From the NCBI GenBank assembly GCA_022241605.1, contig JAKOMQ010000014.1, positions 39,728 to 103,727 of the forward strand: a DNA stretch of 64,000 nucleotides. Direction: 5' to 3'. Every line of letters starts with the position of its first letter. The first letter of the stretch is position 1. The position numbers and the translations under genes were made by a program. The notes below the pieces were generated by a model. That model was not told the DNA's origin and made no database searches. It worked only from the letters and a program-made list of their open reading frames with translations. This document shows, piece by piece, positions 35,414 through 44,489 of the stretch. The stretch comes from Aquimonas sp. GTDB taxonomy: Bacteria; Pseudomonadota; Gammaproteobacteria; Xanthomonadales; Xanthomonadaceae.

Positions 35414-36313
35414 CTATCCCTTGCGACGCCCCGAGATCCGCACCCAGTCCTCGCGGCGGTCAACGCGCAGGTCAGAAAAGTCGGGGGCGTAGCGCAGCAG
35501 CAGTTCGTCCTCCTGGCCGTCGAGGATGCCGGACATCGCGATCAGGCCGCCGGGGGCGGTGCGCGCGGCCAGCAGCGGCGCAAGCTCGTCCAGCGCGGTG
35601 GCGAGGATGTTGGCAACCACGATCGGGTATTGCGCGGCAGGTTCGTCCTCGGGCGCGTACACCTTCAATCGGTCGCCCACGCCATTGCGCTCGGCGTTGT
35701 CAGCGGTGGCCATGAGCGCCTGCGGATCGTTGTCGACGCCCACGGCTGATTCCGCCCCCAGCACCAGCGCGGCCAGCGCCAGCACGCCCGAGCCGCAGCC
35801 GAAATCGAGCACGGCCTTGCCCTGCAGATCGAGGCCGTCCAGCCACTCCAGGCACAGCGCCGTGGTCGGATGCGTGCCCGAACCAAAGGCCAGACCGGGA
35901 TCGAGGCGGATCACCGCCAGCGCCGGATCCGCCGGTGGCTCGATATTCCATGGAAAGACCCAGGTGCGACGCCCGAACTGCATGGGCTTGAACTGGTCCA
36001 TCCAGGCCCGCTCCCAGTCCTGATCCGGCACCTCCTCGGTGCTGGCGCTGGCGGCGACCTCGGCCGGCACGCGCGCGGCCAGTTCGGCCTGCAGCGCCTC
36101 GGTATCGACGTCGTGCTCGAACAGCGCCTCCAGCACGATCTCACCCCACAGCGGCATCTCGCCGACGCCGGGCTCGAAGATCGCCTGCTCGTCTGGAGCA
36201 TCGGCATGCGCATCGGCCAGGGTCACGGCGAGCGCGCCAAGCGCCTCCAGCGCTTCTTCGACGGCGGGCTGCTGCGGCAAGGTGCAGATGAGGCGGAGTT
36301 TGAGGTGGGGCAT
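35414..36313 (-). CDS. prmA: Ribosomal protein L11 methyltransferase
   Basis: 299 residues. SAM-binding motif [15 protein letters not shown], motif [11 protein letters not shown], and the [20 protein letters not shown] block before it are diagnostic of PrmA. The N-terminal acidic substrate-recognition domain is present. The enzyme trimethylates lysines and the N terminus of L11. Gene order accB-accC-(small ORF)-prmA is similar to the accBC-prmA order known from other gammaproteobacteria. Confidence 0.95.
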   Translation of the reverse strand: MPHLKLRLICTLPQQPAVEEALEALGALAVTLADAHADAPDEQAIFEPGVGEMPLWGEIVLEALFEHDVDTEALQAELAARVPAEVAASASTEEVPDQDWERAWMDQFKPMQFGRRTWVFPWNIEPPADPALAVIRLDPGLAFGSGTHPTTALCLEWLDGLDLQGKAVLDFGCGSGVLALAALVLGAESAVGVDNDPQALMATADNAERNGVGDRLKVYAPEDEPAAQYPIVVANILATALDELAPLLAARTAPGGLIAMSGILDGQEDELLLRYAPDFSDLRVDRREDWVRISGRRKG

Positions 36314-36379
36314 GTCAGTCCTGCGATTACAGAAAATGCCGAGCGGCGGGGAGGTTTGCGACTCTCCCGCAGCTGCCGG

Positions 36380-36643
36380 CTATAGATTCCAAACGCCCCG
36401 CTCCAGCGAGGGGTGCGGAGCACCGTGCCTGCGACGGTGAAGCACGTTCACAACAGTGCGAAGACCGAAGAAAAGACTGGCTCCGACAACGGTGCCGGTA
36501 GCCAGCCAGGCAAGCTCCAGGCTGCGGGCTTCGGCAGCCATTGGGGCACGGACATCCAAGACCAGGAGGAGCAGCCCCAAGCCGGCAGAACAGCCGACCC
36601 ATCCGCAGAGCGCGCGGGCAATTCGGAGTATTGCGAACACCAT
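36380..36643 (-). CDS. Small two-helix membrane protein, unknown
   Basis: 87 residues, with two predicted transmembrane helices (LCGWVGCSAGLGLLLLVLDV and LAWLATGTVVGASLFFGL) and a basic C terminus. The ATG at 36643 has a strong GGGAGG ribosome-binding site five bases upstream, which is the main reason to call it. It lies between accC and prmA on the same strand. I recognise no family. Codon positions look less biased than in its neighbours, so a recent or lineage-specific origin is possible. Confidence 0.55.
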   Translation of the reverse strand: MVFAILRIARALCGWVGCSAGLGLLLLVLDVRAPMAAEARSLELAWLATGTVVGASLFFGLRTVVNVLHRRRHGAPHPSLERGVWNL

Positions 36644-36709
36644 GCGCCTCCCGTCTGTGCCAGTGTGGCTTCAAGACCCTGAGGCTCTTGCCCGGGCCCG
36701 AAGCTCCAC

Positions 36710-38077
36710 TCACCCCAGCCCAATCCCCTTCTCCCGCGCCTCGGCCAGTTTCTTTTCCAGGTAATGGATATTGGCGCCGCCGGCCTGGAAGCCGGAGTCG
36801 GACATGATCCGCTGCTGCAGGGGCACGTTGGTCTTGATGCCGTCGACGACCATTTCGGACAGGGCCACGCGCATGCGGGCGATGGCCTGGGCGCGGTCGG
36901 CGCCGTGCACGATCAGCTTGCCGATCATCGAGTCGTAGTTCGGCGGCACGCGATAGCCCTCGTAGATGTGGGTATCGACGCGCACGCCGGGGCCGCCGGG
37001 GGCGTGGAAGTGCTTGATCAGGCCCGGCGAGGGCATGAAGGTCTCGGGGTCTTCGGCATTGATGCGGCACTCGATGGCGTGGCCGCGCAGCACCACGTCT
37101 TCCTGCTTGATTGAGAGCTTGTGGCCGGCGGCGATCAGCAGCTGCTCGCGCACGAGATCGATGCCGGTCACCAGCTCGGTCACCGGGTGCTCGACCTGGA
37201 TGCGGGTGTTCATCTCGATGAAGTAGAAGTGCCCGTTCTCGTACAGGAACTCGAAAGTGCCGGCGCCGCGGTAGCCAATTCGGATGCAGGCCTCGACGCA
37301 GACGCGGCCGATCTGCTCGCGCTGCTCGGGCGTGATGCCGGGCGCGGGGGCTTCTTCGACCACCTTCTGGTGGCGGCGCTGCATGGAGCAGTCGCGCTCG
37401 CCCAGATGGATCGCGCCGCCCTGGCCGTCGGCCAGTACCTGGATCTCCACGTGGCGCGGGTTCTCCAGGAATTTCTCCATGTAGACCATGTCGTTGCCGA
37501 AGGCCGCCTTGGCCTCGGCGCGGGTGGTCTGGATGGCGTTGTTGAGCGCGGCCTCGGAATTCACCACACGCATGCCGCGGCCACCACCGCCGCCAGCAGC
37601 CTTGATGATCACCGGGAAGCCGATCTCGCGCGCGATGCGGATGTTCTCCACGCCCTCATCGCCCAGCGGCCCGCCGGAACCGGGCACGCAGGGCACGCCC
37701 GCGGCCTTCATGGCCTTGATCGCTTCGACCTTGTCGCCCATCAGGCGGATGGTCTCGGCCTTCGGCCCGATGAAGATGAAGCCGGACTGCTCGACGCGTT
37801 CCGCGAAGTCAGCGTTCTCGGACAGGAAACCGTAGCCCGGGTGGATGGCCTGGGCGTCGGTGACTTCCGCCGCGGCAATCAGCGCCGGCACGTTGAGATA
37901 GCTCTCGGACGCCGGCGCCGGCCCGATGCAGACCGACTCATCGGCCATGGCGACATGCTTCAGATTGCGATCGACCGTGGAATGCACGGCGACCGTTTTG
38001 ATGCCGAGCGCATGACAGGCGCGCAGGATGCGCAGCGCGATTTCACCTCGGTTGGCGATGACGACTTTATCTAACAT
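36710..38077 (-). CDS. accC: Acetyl-CoA carboxylase biotin carboxylase subunit AccC
   Basis: 455 residues from the ATG at 38077 ([18 protein letters not shown]). ATP-grasp motifs [16 protein letters not shown] and [14 protein letters not shown] are intact. AccC carboxylates the biotin on AccB in the first step of fatty acid synthesis. Odd: the ATG is preceded directly by CGAATCCCGAATCCC, with no Shine-Dalgarno, because heptad repeats of an inserted element abut it, and the upstream four-helix-bundle frame runs into it without a stop. The 610-codon track ORF is that read-through. Normal initiation, re-initiation or a fusion protein are all possible. Confidence 0.93.
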   Translation of the reverse strand: MLDKVVIANRGEIALRILRACHALGIKTVAVHSTVDRNLKHVAMADESVCIGPAPASESYLNVPALIAAAEVTDAQAIHPGYGFLSENADFAERVEQSGFIFIGPKAETIRLMGDKVEAIKAMKAAGVPCVPGSGGPLGDEGVENIRIAREIGFPVIIKAAGGGGGRGMRVVNSEAALNNAIQTTRAEAKAAFGNDMVYMEKFLENPRHVEIQVLADGQGGAIHLGERDCSMQRRHQKVVEEAPAPGITPEQREQIGRVCVEACIRIGYRGAGTFEFLYENGHFYFIEMNTRIQVEHPVTELVTGIDLVREQLLIAAGHKLSIKQEDVVLRGHAIECRINAEDPETFMPSPGLIKHFHAPGGPGVRVDTHIYEGYRVPPNYDSMIGKLIVHGADRAQAIARMRVALSEMVVDGIKTNVPLQQRIMSDSGFQAGGANIHYLEKKLAEAREKGIGLG

Positions 38078-38491
38078 GGGATTCGGGATTCGGGATTCGT
38101 AAGAGCCGGCGTCCTCACCTACTGAGGGCTTGTCCAGCGAGCGGATGAAGGCATTGAGCTTGGCGAAGGTTCGGTCGATCAGTTCTTCGAGTGCACCATC
38201 GCGCGGGGCCATGCGCAGGCGCACGGCGATCTGGATCTGGGTATCGAGCTCTGCCAGCGAGCCTCGCGCCATCGAAAGGAAACGCAGGAACTCGCTGGTG
38301 GAGCGTCGTGCGGCACCCTCGGCGATGTTGGAGGGCACGCTGACCGCGCTGCGTCGCACCTGCGAGGTCAGCCCAAAGCGCTCGCGGTCGGGAAAGCCCG
38401 CGGAGTAGGCGTAGACCGCCTCCACCAGCTGCATCGCGTCGCGCCAGACCTCAAGCCTCGCGTGCGGCCGCTCTTGCGAATCCCGAATCAC
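38078..38491 (-). CDS. Four-helix bundle protein (S23/IVP-like family), open into accC
   Basis: From a GTG at 38491 the frame encodes about 138 residues with the 23S rRNA intervening-sequence-protein family pattern: [50 protein letters not shown] and [19 protein letters not shown]. The family forms pentameric four-helix bundles and includes Avd of diversity-generating retroelements; its usual function is unclear. An alternative TTG start at 38542 lies inside accB. There is no stop before the accC ATG, so the frame would give a fusion of about 593 residues. The tail ESRIPNP is simply the translated heptad repeat. Confidence 0.6.
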
Positions 38492-38506
38492 GAATCCCCA
38501 ATCCCC
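38078..38506. mobile_element. Element with GGGATTCG terminal inverted repeats carrying a four-helix-bundle frame
   Basis: The left end reads GGGATTCGGGATTCGTAAGAGC (last 22 bases of 38085-38106) and the reverse complement of the right end reads GATTCGGGATTCGCAAGAGC, so the inverted repeats agree over about 20 bases with one mismatch at T/C. The 429 bases fill the accB-accC gap almost completely, from 7 bases after the accB stop to the accC ATG. The sole gene-like content is a four-helix-bundle reading frame on the minus strand. No transposase is present, so movement would need help in trans. Confidence 0.6.
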
Positions 38507-38513
38507 TCGGCGC

Positions 38514-38996
38514 TCAGCCGATGACAAACATCGGCTCGTCAAACTCCAGCGGCTTGCCGTTGCCGACCAGGATGGCGACGACGGTGCCTTCGACCTCGGA
38601 CTCGATGGGGTTGAACATCTTCATGGCCTCGATGATGCCGAGCGTGTCGCCGACCTTGACGGTCTGGCCGAGCTTGACGAACGCGGGGGCGTCGGGGTTG
38701 GGCGAGGCGTAGTAGGTGCCGACCATGGGGGAGCGCACCACGTGGCCGTCGGGCAGGGCCTGGCTGGCGGTGGACTTGACGCTGCCGGTGGCCGCCTCGG
38801 TGGGCGAGACCATGCCGGTGGCAACCGGCGCCGGGGCGATGACCAGCGGCGCCTGCACCGGCGCGGGCGCGGGCGCGGCAGGGGCGACCGCCGCACGGGA
38901 GAGCCGCACCGACTCCTCGCCCTCGCGGATCTCGATCTCGGTGAGGTTGGATTCTTCCAGCAGGTCGATCAGCTTCTTGATCTTGCGCAGATCCAT
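38514..38996 (-). CDS. accB: Acetyl-CoA carboxylase biotin carboxyl carrier protein AccB
   Basis: 160 residues: an N-terminal helix pair ([22 protein letters not shown]), a Pro/Ala-rich linker, and a biotinyl domain with the EAMKM motif whose Lys carries biotin, plus the APMVGTYY-like [11 protein letters not shown] thumb region. It is the carrier between AccC and the carboxyltransferase. aroQ is upstream on the same strand, giving the common aroQ-accB-accC order, here interrupted after accB by the inserted element. Confidence 0.95.
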   Translation of the reverse strand: MDLRKIKKLIDLLEESNLTEIEIREGEESVRLSRAAVAPAAPAPAPVQAPLVIAPAPVATGMVSPTEAATGSVKSTASQALPDGHVVRSPMVGTYYASPNPDAPAFVKLGQTVKVGDTLGIIEAMKMFNPIESEVEGTVVAILVGNGKPLEFDEPMFVIG

Positions 38997-39041
38997 GCAA
39001 TCCTCGTTTGCTTGATGCCCGCATCAGCGGGCGAAGAAAGG

Positions 39042-39485
39042 TCAGCTGACGCCCAGTCGCGACAGCGCGGCCGAGAGCGCCAGCCGATAACTGTCGGCGC
39101 CGAAGCCGCAGATCACGCCTACTGCGATATCGGACAGATAGGAGTGGTGGCGGAAGGGCTCGCGGGCATGCACGTTGGAGAGGTGCAGCTCGATGAAGGG
39201 GATCGCCACCCCGGCAAGGGCGTCACGCAGGGCGATGCTGGTGTGGGTGAAGGCACCCGGGTTGATCAGGATGAAGGAGGTGCCATCGCCACGGGCGGCA
39301 TGGATGCGCTCGATCAGGGCATGCTCGGCATTCGACTGGAAGCAGTCCAGGGCGTAGCCTGCGGCGTTGGCGCGCGCTGTCAGATCCGCCTCGATGTCGG
39401 CGAGCGTAGTGCGGCCATAGAGATCCGGCTCGCGGCTGCCAAGCAGATTCAGGTTGGGACCATTGAGCAAAAGCAGTGCCGGCAC
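39042..39485 (-). CDS. aroQ: Type II 3-dehydroquinate dehydratase
   Basis: 147 residues from a GTG at 39485 with a GGGGGA element upstream. All type II dehydroquinase blocks are present: [20 protein letters not shown] (catalytic Tyr), [33 protein letters not shown] and [21 protein letters not shown]. It makes 3-dehydroshikimate in aromatic amino acid synthesis. The 327-residue track ORF extends upstream through the universal stress gene in a wrong frame. Confidence 0.95.
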   Translation of the reverse strand: MPALLLLNGPNLNLLGSREPDLYGRTTLADIEADLTARANAAGYALDCFQSNAEHALIERIHAARGDGTSFILINPGAFTHTSIALRDALAGVAIPFIELHLSNVHAREPFRHHSYLSDIAVGVICGFGADSYRLALSAALSRLGVS

Positions 39486-39610
39486 GGCGTCCCCCGAGTC
39501 TCCACGCACCCTGCGTGGGCCGCGTAGTCTGCGCGTGAAGCCGCGCATTGTCCAGCAGATGCCCGAGTGTTTACCGAAGATCGCTGCTGTTTGAATTTCG
39601 GCAGCCGGTT

Positions 39611-40471
39611 TCAGGCTACCGCAGGCACGATCAGCAGATCGCAGCTCAGCTGAGCCGCCGCCTGTCGGCTGAAGCTGCCCAGCAGGCCGCGCTCCAGCGC
39701 CGAGCGGCCGCTGACGCCCAGCACGACCAGATCCACCGCCGCCTCGGCCACGAAGTCCTCCAGCACCTGCGCCGCGTGGCCCTCGCGGATGGCTGGCACC
39801 GCGTCCGGCGCGTCCAGCGCGGCGGCAAATGCCTGCATCGAATGAAGCGCCTCGTCGCGGGCCATCTTCCGGTAATGCTCCATCCCGTCGGGGCCTACCC
39901 CGGCATAGCTGAGCGTGCTGTTCCAGTGAAGTTCCAGCGCGTGCAGCATTACCGTCTCGGCATCCAAACCCAGGCCGAGCGCGAAGCGGGCGCCCTGCAG
40001 GGCGGGTTCGGAGAAATCGGTGCAAACACAGATCCCGCGATAGGGCTGATCCGCGGGTTGGCGCGCCAGCAGCACCGGCAGCCGATGCTGCTGCAGCACG
40101 CGCTCGGCGGTGGAGCCCAGCAGCAGTCGACGCAGCCCGACCGGCTCAGCGCCGCCAAGCACCAGCAGCAGGGGCTGACCCAGCGCATCGAGGGCAAGGT
40201 CCAGCGGCTGCTCAAGCAGCATCGTGTCGACCTCGAACGGCGCGAGACGTGCCGCCTCGGCGGCAAGCGCGGCGACGGCCGCGGCACGCGGCTCGGGCAG
40301 CACAGACGGCGGCGCCAGCTGCTGCAGCCAGCCTGCCCTCATTGGGGCATGCACCAGTCGGAGCGGCCGGGCCAGCACCTGTGCCAGGGCTGCGGCACGA
40401 TCAAGCGCTCGGCCTGCAGACGGAGAGAAATCGCTGGCGGCGACGATGGGCGCGTCGCGAGGCGTGCTCAT
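39611..40471 (-). CDS. Tandem universal stress protein (UspA-like, two domains)
   Basis: 286 residues forming two Usp domains. Each ends in the nucleotide-binding pattern G-x2-G-x9-G-(S/T): [20 protein letters not shown] in the first and [17 protein letters not shown] in the second. Two-domain Usp proteins bind ATP and act in stress adaptation; partners are unknown. The ATG overlaps the stop of the antiporter gene in an ATGA junction, so the two are translationally coupled and probably cooperate, as Usp proteins do with ion transporters elsewhere. Confidence 0.9.
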   Translation of the reverse strand: MSTPRDAPIVAASDFSPSAGRALDRAAALAQVLARPLRLVHAPMRAGWLQQLAPPSVLPEPRAAAVAALAAEAARLAPFEVDTMLLEQPLDLALDALGQPLLLVLGGAEPVGLRRLLLGSTAERVLQQHRLPVLLARQPADQPYRGICVCTDFSEPALQGARFALGLGLDAETVMLHALELHWNSTLSYAGVGPDGMEHYRKMARDEALHSMQAFAAALDAPDAVPAIREGHAAQVLEDFVAEAAVDLVVLGVSGRSALERGLLGSFSRQAAAQLSCDLLIVPAVA

Positions 40472-42120
40472 GCGCCAGCCTCCGCCGGTCGCCGGCCTGC
40501 AGCAATGCGCTGGGCTGCGTGGTCGGCCGCGTCGTGGAAGGGCAGCAGGATCTCGTCCGCACCGGCGTCGCTCAGGCGATGCGCGTCGCCGGCCGAATGC
40601 GCGGTCACCGCGATCCGGCCGCGGAAGCCGAGCCGGCGCAGCGCCAGCACAAGGTCGCGATCCTGCTCCAGGTGACGCAGGGTGCTGATCACCCAGGTTG
40701 CCGAGTCCAGCGGCAGATGCGCCAGAAACTCCTCGTCGGCGGCATCGCCGAACAGCACCTGCAGCTTGCGGTCGCGACTGCGCACCAGCACCTCGGGGTC
40801 GAAGTCCACCCCCAGCACGTCCATCTGCTCCTCGCACAGGCGCTCGGCCAGGCGACAGCCATAGCGGCCCATGCCGAACATGATCACATCGGCCTGGCGC
40901 GGCCGCGCTTCCATTTCGCGTTCGCGGAACGGGTCCTTGCGCTCGAACGGGCCCAGCCAGCGCTCGAAGATCGAGTAGAGCTTCTGCGAGTAGAGAATCA
41001 TGTAGGTCGACAGCGTGATCGTCACCAGGCCCACCAGGGTGACCAGCCCCAGCGCAGCCGGATCGACATGGCCCACCGCTACGCCCATGGCGATGAAGAT
41101 GATCGAGAACTCGCTGATCTGCGCCACCGTCAGGCCAGCCATGAAACCGGTGCGTTTGCGGTAGCCCATGAGGCCCATGATCGCCATCACGATCAGCGGG
41201 TTGCCGATCAGCACGAACAGCGACAGCACCACCGCCGCCGGCAGCTCGGCGCCGAGGGTGGACAGATCGAGCTGGGTGCCGAGGTGCACGAAGAAGAACA
41301 GCAGCAGGAAATCGCGCAGGCTGGCCAGCCGTGCATTGATGGCCTCCCGGAAGGGCAACGAGGCCAGCGAGAAGCCGGCCAGGAAGGCGCCAACCTCCTT
41401 GGTGAAGCCCAGCATCTCGCCGCCTGCCGCCAGCGTGGTGCCCCAGGCCACGGCAAACACCAGCAGCAGCTCCTGCGAGGCCGCCACCGCATGCAGCAGC
41501 CTCGGCAGCACGTAGCGCATCAACAGCGCCATGCCCACACCGACCGCGATCAGCTTGAGCACGATCTCGCCCAGCTGGACCACCCAGCTGACCTGCTCGG
41601 CCGCTTCACCGGCCGCGCCCTGGCTGCCGATCGCCATCATCGCGATGACCACCGCGATGTCCTGCACGATCAGAAAGCCCATCGCAATGCGGCCGTGCAG
41701 GCTGTCGATCTCGCGTTTGTCCGAGAGCAGCTTGACGATGATGATCGTGCTGGAGAAGGTCAGCGCCACCGCCACGTAGAGCGAGCGCACCCAGTCCATG
41801 CCGAGCGCGAGGCCGATGAAGAAACCGCCGACGATGGTGAAGGCGAGCTGGCCCAGGCCTGTCGCCAACGCCACTGCGCCGAGCTTGCGGACCAGGTGGA
41901 TATCCAGCTTCAGGCCAACCACGAACAGCAGCAGGGTCACGCCGATCTCGGCCAGCAGCTCCATCGGCTCATGAGCGCTGACCCAGTCCAGCACCGAGGG
42001 CCCGGCCAGCAGGCCGATCAGGATGTAGGCCACGATCACCGGCTGCTTGAGCCGCAGCGCCAGCAGGCCGATGGCGGCGGTGGCGAACAGCAGCAGGGTG
42101 ACTTCGTTATAGACGTGCAT
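40468..42120 (-). CDS. CPA2-family cation:proton antiporter (KefB-like) with TrkA-N domain
   Basis: About 550 residues from the ATG at 42120 (another ATG lies two codons upstream). Around twelve transmembrane helices with the Na+/H+ exchanger pattern (LLLFVVGLKLDIHLVRKLG, FSSTIIIVKLLSDKREIDSLHGRIAMGFLIVQDIAVV), then a cytoplasmic Rossmann domain (VIMFGMGRYGCRLAERL) that binds NAD(H) or nucleotide. It should export K+ or Na+ in exchange for protons under regulation by its C-terminal domain. No KefF/KefG oxidoreductase partner is adjacent; a universal stress protein is coupled instead. Confidence 0.9.
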   Translation of the reverse strand: MHVYNEVTLLLFATAAIGLLALRLKQPVIVAYILIGLLAGPSVLDWVSAHEPMELLAEIGVTLLLFVVGLKLDIHLVRKLGAVALATGLGQLAFTIVGGFFIGLALGMDWVRSLYVAVALTFSSTIIIVKLLSDKREIDSLHGRIAMGFLIVQDIAVVIAMMAIGSQGAAGEAAEQVSWVVQLGEIVLKLIAVGVGMALLMRYVLPRLLHAVAASQELLLVFAVAWGTTLAAGGEMLGFTKEVGAFLAGFSLASLPFREAINARLASLRDFLLLFFFVHLGTQLDLSTLGAELPAAVVLSLFVLIGNPLIVMAIMGLMGYRKRTGFMAGLTVAQISEFSIIFIAMGVAVGHVDPAALGLVTLVGLVTITLSTYMILYSQKLYSIFERWLGPFERKDPFREREMEARPRQADVIMFGMGRYGCRLAERLCEEQMDVLGVDFDPEVLVRSRDRKLQVLFGDAADEEFLAHLPLDSATWVISTLRHLEQDRDLVLALRRLGFRGRIAVTAHSAGDAHRLSDAGADEILLPFHDAADHAAQRIAAGRRPAEAGA

Positions 42121-42238
42121 GGGCATCCGGTGCGCTGACGTGACTTCTGTCAAAGTGCCAGCCCAACCCCCGTGCCGGCAAGCCCGATACGAGTGCGCTT
42201 GCTACCATCGCGGGCTTGCCCATCGCGGAGCCCCAACC

Positions 42239-43960
42239 ATGCGCCAACGCCTGATGCTTGCCACCCTGCCGCTTGCGCTCGTGCTCGCGGCCTGTTCGCG
42301 CGAGGCCGCCGAGCCTGCCGCGCCACCGGCCGCGGCAGAGCCCACCGCCAGCGCGATCCCCGCCAGCGATCACACGTTCTCGCCGGAGCTGAGCACCGCC
42401 GACTGGGCCGAGCACGTGCGGGCGCTGTCCTCCGACGAGTTCGAGGGCCGCGCGCCCGGCGGCCGCGGTGAGACGCTCACGGTCGAGTATCTGATCCAGC
42501 AGTTCAAGGCGATCGGACTCGAGCCCGGCAACGGCGACAGCTGGACCCAGGACGTTCCGATGGTGGTGACCACCGCCAGCCCCGACACCCGCCTGCAGAT
42601 TCGTATCGGCGACACCGAGCTGGTGCCGGTGTACGGCCCCGAGATGGCCATCCACACCCGCAGCGGCGAGGCTGAGGTGCAGGTCGCCGACAGCGAGGTG
42701 ATCTTCGTCGGCTACGGCGTCAACGCGCCGGAGCTGGGCTGGAACGACTACGAAGGCCTGGACGTGACCGGCAAGACGGTCGTCATGCTGATCAACGACC
42801 CCGGCTTCCACGCCGCCGACGAAAGCCTGTTCGAGGGCCGGCGCATGACCTACTACGGGCGCTGGACCTACAAGTTCGAGGAGGCCGCCCGCCAGGGCGC
42901 CGCGATGGCCCTCATCGTCCACGATGACGCCGGCGCCTCCTATCCGTGGTCGGTGGTGGAGAACGGCTGGACCGGCCCGCAGTTCGACCTGCCGCCCAGC
43001 GTCGACCCCGAACCGCGCCTGCCGCTGCAGGGCTGGATCAGCGGCGCCACCGCCGAGCAGCTGTTCGCCGCCGCCGGCCACGACTTCATGGCCCAGCGCG
43101 CCGCCGCCAACCAGCGCGGCTTCCGCGCGCTTCCGCTTGATGCGCGCGCCAGCGCCGAGGTGCGCAGCAGCGTGCGCGAGGGCAGCTCGCAGAACGTGCT
43201 GGCGCGCCTGCCCGGCCGCGCGCTGGCCGACGAGACCGTGATCTACATGGCGCACTGGGACCACATGGGGCGCAACTTCAGCCCCGGCGGCGACCAGATC
43301 TTCAATGGCGCGGTCGACAACGCCAGCGGCATTGCCGGCATTCTCGAGATCGCCCAGCAGTTTGCCGCCGGCCCGCGCCCACAGCGTTCGCTGCTGTTCC
43401 TCGCGCTGACTCTGGAGGAATCCGGTCTGCTGGGTTCACGCTATTACGTGGCGAACCCGGTGGTGCCGCTGCACAAGACCGTGGCCGGCATCAATCTGGA
43501 CGCGATGAGCGTGATCGGCCGCGTCCGCGACTTCACCGTGATCGGCTACGGAAGCTCCGAGCTTGAGGACATCCTGCGCCCGATCGCCGAGGGCCAAGGC
43601 CGCATCCTGCGTCCGGAGTCCTCGCCGGAGAGCGGCTTCTACTTCCGCTCGGATCACTTCAACTTCGCCAAGGCCGGCGTGCCGGCGCTCTACGCCAAGG
43701 GCGGCGTGGACCACTTCGAGAAGGGCGAGGAGCACGGCAAGGCGCTGGCCGCCGACTACACCGCCAACCGCTATCACAAGCCCGGCGACGAGTTCGACCC
43801 GAACTGGGACCTGGTCGGCGTGCTGGAAGACCTGCAGGCCCTGCATCAGGTAGGCGCCGAGCTGGCCAACAGCGAGGCCTGGCCGCAGTGGTATCCGACC
43901 AGCGCCTTCCGTGCCGCGCGCGAGGCGCAGTTCGAGGCCGCGCGCACGCAGGGCGACTGA
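42239..43960 (+). CDS. M28 family zinc metallopeptidase, lipoprotein
   Basis: 573 residues from the ATG at 42239. The signal peptide ends in a lipobox (LALVLAACSRE). A PA-like insert (residues about 120-300) precedes the M28 domain, whose zinc ligands are visible in YMAHWDHMG, GAVDNASG, TLEESGLLGS, NLDAMS and RSDHFNF. Such enzymes are aminopeptidases acting in the periplasm or at the surface on peptides; specificity cannot be told. It is divergent from the antiporter and followed by a strong hairpin terminator. Confidence 0.92.
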   Translation: MRQRLMLATLPLALVLAACSREAAEPAAPPAAAEPTASAIPASDHTFSPELSTADWAEHVRALSSDEFEGRAPGGRGETLTVEYLIQQFKAIGLEPGNGDSWTQDVPMVVTTASPDTRLQIRIGDTELVPVYGPEMAIHTRSGEAEVQVADSEVIFVGYGVNAPELGWNDYEGLDVTGKTVVMLINDPGFHAADESLFEGRRMTYYGRWTYKFEEAARQGAAMALIVHDDAGASYPWSVVENGWTGPQFDLPPSVDPEPRLPLQGWISGATAEQLFAAAGHDFMAQRAAANQRGFRALPLDARASAEVRSSVREGSSQNVLARLPGRALADETVIYMAHWDHMGRNFSPGGDQIFNGAVDNASGIAGILEIAQQFAAGPRPQRSLLFLALTLEESGLLGSRYYVANPVVPLHKTVAGINLDAMSVIGRVRDFTVIGYGSSELEDILRPIAEGQGRILRPESSPESGFYFRSDHFNFAKAGVPALYAKGGVDHFEKGEEHGKALAADYTANRYHKPGDEFDPNWDLVGVLEDLQALHQVGAELANSEAWPQWYPTSAFRAAREAQFEAARTQGD

Positions 43961-43991
43961 TCCGGCCCCGCACGCACATCCAGATCGCTGC

Positions 43992-44027
43992 ACGCAGACC
44001 GGGCCCTCGCGGCCCGGTCTGCGTTTG
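43992..44027 (+). terminator. Strong intrinsic-type terminator after the M28 peptidase gene
   Basis: ACGCAGACCGGGCC and GGCCCGGTCTGCGT pair over 14 bp around a CTCGC loop and are followed by TTT. The position, about 30 bases after the stop and just before the convergent TfoX-like gene ends, fits a terminator. Confidence 0.85.
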
Positions 44028-44031
44028 GAGC

Positions 44032-44430
44032 TCAGCGCGGCCGGCTTGGCAGGGGAGCCGGCGCGCGGCCACGCCGCTGGCCCGCGCGCGGCTGGCCGGG
44101 GGGCTGGCTGCGCTGCGCGGCGGCGAAGGCGCGACGCGCCCACAGGGCGGCCTGCTCGGGGTCGCTGAGTACGCCGGCAGGGGCGCGATACCAGCCCGGG
44201 CGGGCCGTGCACTGCGGGCCGGAGTAGCTGTAGGCGCCGAGGCCCTCGGCCTCGAACAGGGCACGGCTGCCGGCATCGGCGCGCAGGTAGAGCTGGCCGT
44301 CCTCCCACAGACCGAAGGCCAGGCCCTCGTGGTAGAGCGCGCAGCCGTCGAACAGGGGGCGCAGGCGGACTGAACCAAAGCGTGCGAACACGACGGCAAG
44401 CGTCTCGGCGCAGGAACAAGGGCTGTGCAT
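44032..44430 (-). CDS. TfoX/Sxy N-terminal domain protein
   Basis: About 132 residues from the ATG at 44430 (a GTG ten codons upstream is also possible). The TfoX-N pattern is clear: RLRPLFDGCALYHEGLAFGLWEDGQLYLRAD and YSYSGPQCTARPGWYRAPAGVLSDPEQAALWAR. The C-terminal domain of full-length competence regulators is missing; the last 30 residues are Arg/Pro-rich. Stand-alone TfoX-N proteins are common and of unknown role. Confidence 0.8.
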   Translation of the reverse strand: MHSPCSCAETLAVVFARFGSVRLRPLFDGCALYHEGLAFGLWEDGQLYLRADAGSRALFEAEGLGAYSYSGPQCTARPGWYRAPAGVLSDPEQAALWARRAFAAAQRSQPPGQPRAGQRRGRAPAPLPSRPR

Positions 44431-44489
44431 GGAAGGTGCCGGAGTGTTTTCCGGGATCACATCTAGCAGGCTCAGGCTGCAGAAATGTT

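Noticed and set aside
38078-38099. Heptad arrays as a CRISPR
   Set aside because: Seven-base tandem units without spacers and no cas genes; they are element ends.
40249-42138. 629-codon plus-strand ORF opposite the antiporter
   Set aside because: Low-complexity His/Gln/Arg translation, antisense to a clear membrane protein gene.
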